7,030 bases of DNA, taken from NCBI GenBank assembly GCA_020355105.1, contig CP070658.1:583354-590383 (forward strand), in the 5' to 3' direction. This stretch comes from Candidatus Thorarchaeota archaeon. GTDB taxonomy: Archaea > Asgardarchaeota > Thorarchaeia > Thorarchaeales > Thorarchaeaceae. Position numbers and translations under genes: made by a program. Shown here one piece after another: positions 1 to 5,673 of this stretch; position 1 is the stretch's first letter, and each line of letters begins with the position of its first letter. The notes beneath the pieces were generated by a model. That model searched no databases and was not told where the DNA came from. It was given only the letters and a program-made list of their open reading frames with translations.

Positions 1-1
1 C

Positions 2-1648
2 CATGCGCTTAAGCGATGGAAGGATACTGTTGTCAAGAAGGTCATTGGCCGATTTCCCGAGAGGAAGGAACAGTTCGAAACTATATCGGGGATTCCCGTG
101 AACAGACTCTATACTCCCGCAGAAACGGAGTCTATCGATTACATGAAAGACATTGGTTTCCCAGGAGAGTATCCGTTCACACGAGGAGTCCAACCGACAA
201 TGTACAGGGGGCGCTTCTGGACAATGCGACAGTACAGTGGCTTCGCCACTGCCAAGGAAACTAACAAGCGGTACCGCTTTCTGCTGGAGCAAGGTCAGAC
301 CGGCTTGTCGGTAGCCTTCGACTTGCCTACCCAGATCGGCTATGATTCAGACCACGAGTTGGCCAAGGGCGAAGTGGGGAAGGTGGGAGTTGCCATCGAT
401 TCGCTGGCCGACATGGAGATTCTCTTCGATGGAATCCCACTAGATAAGGTCAGCACCTCAATGACCATAAATTCCTCAGCCGCGGTGCTGTTGGCATTGT
501 ATATCGCGGTGGCCGAGAAGCAGGGTGTTTCAATGGACAAACTGCGAGGCACAATCCAAAACGACATCCTGAAAGAATACGCCGCGAGGGGGACCTACAT
601 CTTTCCGCCAGGACCTTCAATGCGGCTGATTACTGACACATTCAAGTACTGCTCTGAGAACATGCCGCTCTTCAATAGCATAAGCATCTCAGGCTATCAC
701 ATTCGGGAGGCGGGGTCTACGGCTGTGCAAGAAGTTGCCTTTACTCTGGCAGATGGAATGGCCTACGTTGAAGCAGCAATCAAAGCTGGTCTGGACGTTG
801 ATTCCTTCGCCTCTCGACTATCATTCTTCTTTGGGTCTGCGAGCGAGTTCTTTGAGGAGATAGCTAAATTCAGAGCGGCAAGAAGGCTCTGGGCTAGGAT
901 AATGAAGGAACGCTTTGGCGCAAAGGATGATACGTCCACCCGGATGAGATTCCATACTCAGACTGCCGGATATACACTTACAGCACAACAACCGGATAAC
1001 AACGTGGTCCGTGTTACTCTTCAAGCCCTCCAAGCCGTTCTAGGTGGTACTCAATCCTTGCATACGAACTCTCGAGATGAGGCTCTCTCTCTCCCAACGG
1101 AGGACTCAGTTCAGATTGCTCTACGGACTCAACAGATAATCGCTCATGAGACCGCCGTTGGTGACACAATTGACCCGATGGCTGGCTCTTACTACGTGGA
1201 GGCACTGACCACAGAGATCGAGAGCAGGGCCATGGAATACATCAAGAAGATAGACGAAATGGGTGGAGCACCTGCTGCGATTGAGCGTGGGTACATACAG
1301 AATGAGATTCACAATAGCGCCTATGCTTATCAAAGGAGAGTTGACAGCGGCGAAAGGATTGTTGTGGGAGTTAACGAGTTCACCGTAGATGAAGAGCAGC
1401 AGTTTGACTACCTCAGAGTTGATCCTCAAACTGAGGTGGAACAGGTGGCGCGACTGAAGGGTCTCAGGAGCAAACGTGACGCTTCCGAGGTTGAGGATTC
1501 GCTTGATGTATTACGCGAAGGGGCGAAGGGAGAAGCGAATCTAGTACCCTTGATCCTAGGTGCCGTCAAAGCATACGCCACCCTAGGTGAGATTTGCGGT
1601 GTCCTTCGTGATGTCTTTGGTGAGTACAAGGCAGCAGATATTCTGTAG
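2..1648 (+). CDS. mcmA: Methylmalonyl-CoA mutase, large (catalytic) subunit, 5'-truncated by window edge
   Basis: Catalyses the B12-dependent rearrangement of (R)-methylmalonyl-CoA to succinyl-CoA in the cytoplasm. The reading frame is open from base 2 (548 residues visible). The GTG at 98 is an internal Val in a conserved stretch (SGIPVNRLYTP), so the true start lies upstream of the window, probably by only 10-20 codons given a usual length near 560. Seen: TMYRGRFWTMRQYSGF (about 197-244), the TIQND Gln (557-559), the Arg of AARGTYIFPP (587-589), the His of SGYHIREAG (698-700) and FASRLSFFFG (about 806-835). These match substrate-binding Tyr89, Gln197, Arg207, His244, Arg283 and Ser285 of the Propionibacterium enzyme. 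Tyr89 plus Arg207 argue for methylmalonyl-CoA rather than isobutyryl-CoA. The chain stops after the TIM barrel and linker, so the B12-binding subunit must be a separate gene; it is not the next gene downstream. Confidence 0.95.
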   Translation, partial: HALKRWKDTVVKKVIGRFPERKEQFETISGIPVNRLYTPAETESIDYMKDIGFPGEYPFTRGVQPTMYRGRFWTMRQYSGFATAKETNKRYRFLLEQGQTGLSVAFDLPTQIGYDSDHELAKGEVGKVGVAIDSLADMEILFDGIPLDKVSTSMTINSSAAVLLALYIAVAEKQGVSMDKLRGTIQNDILKEYAARGTYIFPPGPSMRLITDTFKYCSENMPLFNSISISGYHIREAGSTAVQEVAFTLADGMAYVEAAIKAGLDVDSFASRLSFFFGSASEFFEEIAKFRAARRLWARIMKERFGAKDDTSTRMRFHTQTAGYTLTAQQPDNNVVRVTLQALQAVLGGTQSLHTNSRDEALSLPTEDSVQIALRTQQIIAHETAVGDTIDPMAGSYYVEALTTEIESRAMEYIKKIDEMGGAPAAIERGYIQNEIHNSAYAYQRRVDSGERIVVGVNEFTVDEEQQFDYLRVDPQTEVEQVARLKGLRSKRDASEVEDSLDVLREGAKGEANLVPLILGAVKAYATLGEICGVLRDVFGEYKAADIL

Positions 1649-1651
1649 GTG
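1647..1651 (+). promoter_or_regulatory. Shine-Dalgarno site of the epimerase gene
   Basis: AGGTG matches part of the archaeal consensus GGAGGTG. It overlaps the TAG stop of the mutase gene and lies 11 bases before the ATG at 1663. This supports that start and suggests coupled translation of the two genes. Confidence 0.5.
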
Positions 1652-1662
1652 GTTGAGAAACG

Positions 1663-2067
1663 ATGATTGAGAAGATTGAACACATCGGGATTGCAGTAGA
1701 ACGCATTGAGGAATTGATCTCCTACTATAGAGATGTTCTCGGACTAGAGTATAGAGGCGAAGAGATTGTCGAGGAGCAAAAGGTGCGAGTGGCATTCTTT
1801 GAAATCGGCGAGAGTAGCATCGAACTCCTAGAACCTACCTCCGATGATAGTCCAATTGCCAAGTTCTTGGCCAAACGTGGACCAGGTATTCATCATGTAG
1901 CTGTCAGAGTCGACAACATCGATCAGGCTCTCAAACAGCATGAGGCCAACGGTGCGCAAATGATCGATAAGGAACCCAGATTTGGCGCACATAACATGAG
2001 AATCGCATTTGTGCATCCGAGGTCTACAGGCGGTGTATTGGTAGAGCTCTGTCAGAAGTCTGAATAG
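1663..2067 (+). CDS. mce: Methylmalonyl-CoA epimerase
   Basis: Interconverts (S)- and (R)-methylmalonyl-CoA, feeding the mutase encoded just upstream. The 134 residues are full length for this small vicinal-oxygen-chelate (VOC) metalloenzyme. Two beta-alpha-beta-beta-beta modules are visible, at residues about 5-57 and 76-130. The likely metal ligands are His7 (IEHIGIAV), Glu54 (SSIELLEP), His78 (GIHHVAVRV) and Glu128 (GVLVELCQ), matching the His/Gln-or-Glu/His/Glu set of the family. The motifs IAKFLAKRGPGIHH and RIAFVHPRSTGGVLVEL are typical of methylmalonyl-CoA epimerase rather than glyoxalase I. The ATG follows the mutase stop by 14 bases with a ribosome site overlapping that stop, so the two are very probably one operon. 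The gene ends 9 bases before the convergent threonine aldolase gene. Confidence 0.95.
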   Translation: MIEKIEHIGIAVERIEELISYYRDVLGLEYRGEEIVEEQKVRVAFFEIGESSIELLEPTSDDSPIAKFLAKRGPGIHHVAVRVDNIDQALKQHEANGAQMIDKEPRFGAHNMRIAFVHPRSTGGVLVELCQKSE

Positions 2068-2076
2068 GACGAGGAA

Positions 2077-3123
2077 CTACCCGCCTAGGATGTCTTCCAT
2101 TTCATTGGCGAAGTGGAGGATGTCTTCTTTGCTTACCATTCTATGCACAACCAGTCGCGTACGGGTTCCAAAGTGAGGATCTCCGTACACGAGTATGTTC
2201 CGTTTCTTCAGTTCCGTTTCAAGCTCCATAGAGTTGATCTTCAGGTTGTCGAGCCGTATGAATAGTATATTCGTCTCTGGTTCCTCAACAATCAAATCTG
2301 GGATTCTTGACAGCTGACTATAGAGCAGCTGAGTGTTCTCATGATCTTCTCTAAGTCGCTCCACCATGCTCTCAAGAGCCACGATACCCGGAGCTGCGAT
2401 TAGACCTGCTTGACGCATTCCTCCCCCAAGTCTCTTTCTGGCCCTGTGAGCCTTGTAGATGAAATCCTCAGTGCCAGCAACAATTGATCCTACTGGAGCT
2501 GAGAGACCTTTGCTTAGGCACACCATTACACTGTCTGATCTCTCTACCAGCCTTTTGGCCGGAATGTCGAGCGCAACCGCAGCGTTAAACAATCGCGCTC
2601 CATCACAATGCACGGCTAGACCATTCTCGTGCGCAACATCAGCTAGTGCATCGAATTGCTCAGGTCCAATGATTGCACCACCAGAGGCATTGTGTGTATT
2701 CTCTTGAATGACCATCGTGGTCTTCGCATAGTGTGGATTGTCGATACTGATTGCAGACTTTAGAGTTTCAGGTGTGATATATCCTCTATCACCCTTCACA
2801 GGCTTCGGGTAGAGCCCCCCAAGTGATGCCATTGCTCCTGCTTCGTGAATATACGAATGCGAGCGTTCCTCAACCACAACTTCCTCACCCGGTTTTGCTT
2901 GGGCAAGCAACGATACGACGTTGCCTTGAGTTCCGGAGGTAACTAGGAGTGCTGCCTCTTTGCCAAGAATCTTGGCCGCCTTGTCTTGCAGTTCATGGAC
3001 CACAGTGTCCTCGCCGATGACGTCATCACCGAAACGGTCTTCTTTGTGTGCTCTCACTATTGCCTCTATCATCTCGTCAGTAGGTTTCGTCACGGTATCA
3101 CTGCGAAGGTCGATAGTCTTCAT
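2077..3123 (-). CDS. ltaE: Low-specificity L-threonine aldolase (PLP-dependent)
   Basis: Cleaves L-threonine or L-allo-threonine to glycine and acetaldehyde; a cytosolic fold-type I PLP enzyme. The chosen ATG at 3123 gives 348 residues beginning MKTIDLRSDTVTKPT, which is where family members normally begin. The frame stays open upstream to 3210, but those 29 codons look unlike the family and run into the end of the SRAP gene. Visible: the TSGTQGNVV loop (62-70), the cofactor-stacking His region ERSHSYIHEAG (86-96), QENTHNASGG (140-149), HCDGARLFNA (172-181) with the PLP-ring Asp174, and the Schiff-base Lys205 in VCLSKGLSAPVGS. RLVVHRMVS (323-331) supplies the C-terminal Arg/His. The gene lies 53 bases downstream of SRAP on the same strand and may share its transcript. 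A weak GGTAAAA element about 30 bases before the ATG could instead give it its own near-leaderless promoter. Serine hydroxymethyltransferase is excluded by the motifs. Confidence 0.93.
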   Translation of the reverse strand: MKTIDLRSDTVTKPTDEMIEAIVRAHKEDRFGDDVIGEDTVVHELQDKAAKILGKEAALLVTSGTQGNVVSLLAQAKPGEEVVVEERSHSYIHEAGAMASLGGLYPKPVKGDRGYITPETLKSAISIDNPHYAKTTMVIQENTHNASGGAIIGPEQFDALADVAHENGLAVHCDGARLFNAAVALDIPAKRLVERSDSVMVCLSKGLSAPVGSIVAGTEDFIYKAHRARKRLGGGMRQAGLIAAPGIVALESMVERLREDHENTQLLYSQLSRIPDLIVEEPETNILFIRLDNLKINSMELETELKKRNILVYGDPHFGTRTRLVVHRMVSKEDILHFANEMEDILGG

Positions 3124-3176
3124 GATGACTGTTGGTAAGAATACTCGTCGTTTTACCCTTCCGGTGTAGGGCCCAG

Positions 3177-3854
3177 CTACAGAGAGGCACTTTCTACAGG
3201 CACTGTACACATTGGCCCAGTATTCGAAGGCGAGTTCACGTAGGTTGAAATCTCATATGCCTCCATGTGTTCTGATGTGTATGGATTGAGCAGCTTCTGG
3301 AGGTTTTCCACATCTTCATTCTCAGGGTCTAGCCACGTCAATTCATCCTTTCGTTGTAGCACAACAGGCATCCGATTGTGAATCGGTTTCAATAGATCGT
3401 TGGGCGAAGTTGTCAGAATTGCACAGCTCATCAGTGTCTTTCCTGAGGGAGACTTCCAGTGACTATAGATTCCTGCAAGGGCAAATGGGTTTCTGGACTC
3501 TAATCTAATGTGCATCGGTTTCTTGACTTTCCCTATCTTGCGCCATTCGTAGAAACCCGTCGCCGGAATCAGACACCTCTTCTTCGCGAAAGAGTGTCTG
3601 AACGCCTTACTCTCCGCAACAGTTTCAGAACGAGCATTAATCATCCTGTTCCCGATTCTCTTGTCCTTTGCCCAGAAGGGAATGAACCCCCAATGCATTC
3701 CAACAAGGTGGACTTCAGGGTCGGCGAGGATAGCCGCTATCTGTTGGGATGGGGCAATGTTGTACCGGGGTACTATCTCAAACTCGAACTTCTTAACCCC
3801 GACTCTCGCTTCTAGCACCTTCTTATGTGAGAGCAAATTGAATAGGCCGCACAA
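3177..3854 (-). CDS. yedK: SRAP-domain protein (HMCES/YedK family), abasic-site DNA-protein crosslinker, TTG start
   Basis: SRAP proteins shield abasic sites in single-stranded DNA by forming a thiazolidine crosslink through Cys2, which must be exposed by removal of Met1. The start was chosen on that basis: a TTG at 3854-3852 directly precedes the TGC for Cys, giving M-C-G-L-F-N and 225 residues, the usual family size. The frame is open upstream to 4025, but that 57-residue extension would bury the Cys and overlaps the divergent DUF72 gene. Visible residues: Cys2, YNIAPSQ (31-37), HWGFIPFWAKD (54-64), Asn73 and Arg75 in MINARSET, Glu103 in GFYEWRK, and His159 in PIHNRMPVVL. These are the catalytic and DNA-contact positions. 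Odd: residue 4 is Leu (CTA) where the family normally has Arg (Met-Cys-Gly-Arg). It faces the DUF72 gene across a short shared upstream region. Confidence 0.92.
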   Translation of the reverse strand: MCGLFNLLSHKKVLEARVGVKKFEFEIVPRYNIAPSQQIAAILADPEVHLVGMHWGFIPFWAKDKRIGNRMINARSETVAESKAFRHSFAKKRCLIPATGFYEWRKIGKVKKPMHIRLESRNPFALAGIYSHWKSPSGKTLMSCAILTTSPNDLLKPIHNRMPVVLQRKDELTWLDPENEDVENLQKLLNPYTSEHMEAYEISTYVNSPSNTGPMCTVPVESASL

Positions 3855-3933
3855 TGCAAATCGAGTGAAGTCTTGACCGAGTAGGTAAAAGGTTTGAGTT
3901 TTGGTGGTCCTTTTCAATGGACAAGACAAAACC
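3855..3933. promoter_or_regulatory. Divergent promoter region between SRAP and DUF72 genes
   Basis: This 79-base region separates two divergent starts and should contain both promoters. The AT-rich stretch GGTAAAAGG at 3884-3892 is the only TATA-like candidate seen. It lies about 30-38 bases before the SRAP TTG on one strand and about 45 bases before the DUF72 ATG on the other, so it could serve either gene, but it is a poor match to the archaeal TATA consensus. Neither start has a good Shine-Dalgarno sequence, which suits leaderless or short-leader mRNAs. An imperfect 9-base inverted repeat (3870-3878 with 3919-3927) brackets the region. Confidence 0.4.
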
Positions 3934-4779
3934 ATGTGTATGGCCGTGCTTGAGAGTAGGTTGTCTGCAAGGGAAGGACTCCATGTCGGAACATGCGGAT
4001 GGTCGTACCCAGAATGGAAGGGCATCTTCTATGGACCTCGTACCTCGATGCTTCAGCAGTACCTGACCTATTTCGACGTTGCAGAGATTAACGCAACATT
4101 CTATGGCCCATTGAAGGACTCATTCATCGAGTATCTGTCTGCAAGTCTTCCAGATAGCAAGTTCTTCACGGCAAAGATTCCACACAGTATCACCCACTAC
4201 AATCGTTTGGATCTCTCCTCCGAGGCTGGTGGAATTCTTAGCGAGTTTCTTGCCAAGATGAAACCTATGCGCTCGAAATTGGAGGCTCTTCTGATTCAGC
4301 TTCCTCCTTGGGAGATCTCCATCTTTGCTGACCTTGAAACATTTCTATCACAGCTTGATTTCTCGTACCGCTATGCTATCGAATTTAGGCATAGGAGCTG
4401 GCTGACATCTAGAGTATTGACCCTTCTAGAGTCATACGATATCGCGTACGTCATAGTAGATGAGCCACCCCTCCCTATTGACTTGAGAGTGACTACGGAT
4501 TTTGCCTATGTACGTCTCCACGGACATGGAGTCAATCCATGGTACAACTACTGCTACACGACGAGCGAATTGCAGTCATGGAGAGACCGTGTCAACTTCT
4601 TGATTGATGAGAATGAATCTGTTCTCCTCTTCTTCAACAATCACTTCTTCGGGTATGGACCTGCTAATGCGTTCCAGCTACTCGATCTCCTCGGAATCAT
4701 TAATGCCCGACAGAAGGCAAAGTTGGAGCGGATGATACCTCAGATATCGATGAGTCAGACGACGTTGGACGAGTTCTAG
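3934..4779 (+). CDS. DUF72 (YecE-like) TIM-barrel protein with C-terminal putative PCNA-binding motif
   Basis: A DUF72 family member; the biochemical function of this TIM-barrel family is not established. Family hallmarks, numbered from ATG 3934 (281 residues): GTCGWSYPEWKG (19-30), EINATFYGPL (51-60), FFTAKIPHSITH (77-88), YAIEFRHRSW (147-156), DFAYVRLHGHG (189-199), WYNYCYTTSEL (203-213) and LLFFNNHFFGYGPANAFQL (231-249). The start is uncertain. Relatives begin only a few residues before GT.GWSY, so TTG 3961 and ATG 3940 are also possible, and the frame is open back to TTG 3901. None has a convincing ribosome site. The last seven residues, QTTLDEF (275-281), fit the PIP-box pattern Q-x-x-L-x-x-F at the extreme C-terminus, where archaeal PCNA clients carry it. 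The gene is divergent from SRAP and 100 bases upstream of the biotin ligase gene. Confidence 0.9.
   Translation: MCMAVLESRLSAREGLHVGTCGWSYPEWKGIFYGPRTSMLQQYLTYFDVAEINATFYGPLKDSFIEYLSASLPDSKFFTAKIPHSITHYNRLDLSSEAGGILSEFLAKMKPMRSKLEALLIQLPPWEISIFADLETFLSQLDFSYRYAIEFRHRSWLTSRVLTLLESYDIAYVIVDEPPLPIDLRVTTDFAYVRLHGHGVNPWYNYCYTTSELQSWRDRVNFLIDENESVLLFFNNHFFGYGPANAFQLLDLLGIINARQKAKLERMIPQISMSQTTLDEF
4756..4776 (+). other. Putative PIP box (PCNA-interacting peptide) coding segment
   Basis: Encodes QTTLDEF, the final residues of the DUF72 protein. The pattern Q-x-x-(L/I/M)-x-x-(F/Y) ending a protein is typical of archaeal sliding-clamp clients. The second aromatic of the full consensus is absent because the stop follows directly. 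It is a short motif, so a chance match cannot be excluded. Confidence 0.5.
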
Positions 4780-4867
4780 ATTCCTCTGCGTATCTGGAGC
4801 AGTTCGACCCCTCACAGGATATAAGTGTCCATAGCGACAACTTCTACACTCCGAACATCCAGACAGA

Positions 4868-4873
4868 AGGTCA
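4868..4873 (+). promoter_or_regulatory. Probable Shine-Dalgarno site of biotin ligase gene
   Basis: AGGTCA, six bases before the GTG at 4880, is a partial match to GGAGGTGA. It supports the GTG start, since no ATG, GTG or TTG lies between the in-frame stop at 4832 and 4880. Confidence 0.4.
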
Positions 4874-4879
4874 AGCTCA

Positions 4880-5671
4880 GTGGTTAGTCCGGACAAGATA
4901 GTCAGGCAATTGAATCCTCCTGCAGCTGACGTTCGATTGGTGTGCTTTGACAAGGTTGATTCGACCAACGATGTAGCCAAGAGATTCGTCGAGGAAGGTG
5001 TGTGCGACCGCCTTGTAGTAATCTCGAATTGTCAGAGTTCGGGTCGAGGTCGGTTCGAAAGAGGCTGGATATCACCGCGCGGAGGGCTCTATGCTTCACT
5101 GATAACGAAACCTGTCTTGTCACCTTCTAGACTCCCCCTCATGGGCATGATGCTGGGTCTTTCAGCTGTATCAGCAATCTACTCATTGTCGGCTATTGAC
5201 GTACATCTAAAGTGGCCAAACGACATAGTGGTCGACGATAAGAAAGTTGGGGGTATCCTGAACGAGGCTGTTACTGAAGGGGATCAAGGGGTTGCAGTCA
5301 TATTGGGAATCGGTATCAATGTGAATCTCCTGCCTAATGACTACCCTGAAGACCTCAGAAAGAGCATTACGACCATATTGCTGGAAACCGGTGAAGAATC
5401 ATCACTAGAAGATCTTGCCGCGCTATTACTGAACGAAGTCTATGGCAGAATTAGGGAGGTGGAGACGCGGCAGACTTACGAGTCTATTCTCTCAGAGTAT
5501 AAGAGCGTCTGTAATACGCTGGATAGACGAGTCAGAGTAGAGCAGACGGATGGAATCTTTGAGGGAACCGCCCTCAACATAGATGAGTATGGTGCCTTAA
5601 TCGTGGAAACCGAAGAGGGTGAAGTGAAGTTGTCGACGGGGGATGTTGTCCATCTGAACCTCAAGACATAA
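4880..5671 (+). CDS. birA: Biotin--[acetyl-CoA carboxylase] ligase, stand-alone catalytic form
   Basis: Activates biotin with ATP to biotinyl-5'-AMP and transfers it to the acceptor lysine of biotin carrier domains. The 263 residues run from a GTG start and lack the N-terminal helix-turn-helix of the E. coli BirA repressor, so the protein is probably not a DNA-binding regulator. Visible: FDKVDSTNDVAKRF (23-36); the biotinyl-AMP binding loop QSSGRGRFERGWISPRGGLY (52-71), with the GRGR core at 55-58; KWPNDI (111-116), containing the ligase lysine; VGGILNE (123-129); GIGINVN (143-149); and a C-terminal SH3-like BPL_C domain (about 214-263). Natural partners would be the carboxyl carrier of acetyl/propionyl-CoA carboxylase, which makes the methylmalonyl-CoA used by the mutase and epimerase at the left of the window; that link is inference. 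Its TAA is followed 2 bases later by the next gene, so they are likely co-transcribed. Confidence 0.94.
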   Translation: MVSPDKIVRQLNPPAADVRLVCFDKVDSTNDVAKRFVEEGVCDRLVVISNCQSSGRGRFERGWISPRGGLYASLITKPVLSPSRLPLMGMMLGLSAVSAIYSLSAIDVHLKWPNDIVVDDKKVGGILNEAVTEGDQGVAVILGIGINVNLLPNDYPEDLRKSITTILLETGEESSLEDLAALLLNEVYGRIREVETRQTYESILSEYKSVCNTLDRRVRVEQTDGIFEGTALNIDEYGALIVETEEGEVKLSTGDVVHLNLKT

Positions 5672-5673
5672 GA

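Noticed and set aside
16..264. 82-codon plus-strand open frame at the left edge
   Set aside because: It lies entirely over the mutase coding sequence in another frame and has no family features.
1121..1429. 102-codon minus-strand open frame inside the mutase gene
   Set aside because: It is antisense to strongly conserved mutase sequence and carries no motif or start context of its own.
98..1648. Taking GTG 98 as the start of the mutase
   Set aside because: The frame is open to the left edge, and the upstream codons (HALKRWKDTVVKKVIGRFPE...) look like the normal N-terminus of this subunit, so the gene is truncated by the window.
3124..3210. N-terminal extension of threonine aldolase from ATG 3210
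   Set aside because: The 29 extra residues have no family resemblance, overlap the SRAP stop region, and ATG 3123 gives the usual MxxIDLRSDTVT start.
3855..4025. N-terminal extension of SRAP from ATG 4025
   Set aside because: It would put the catalytic Cys at residue 59, and it overlaps the divergent DUF72 coding region.
4678..4980. 100-codon minus-strand open frame across the DUF72/biotin ligase junction
   Set aside because: It has no recognisable motifs, is antisense to two well-supported genes, and looks like a shadow of biased composition.
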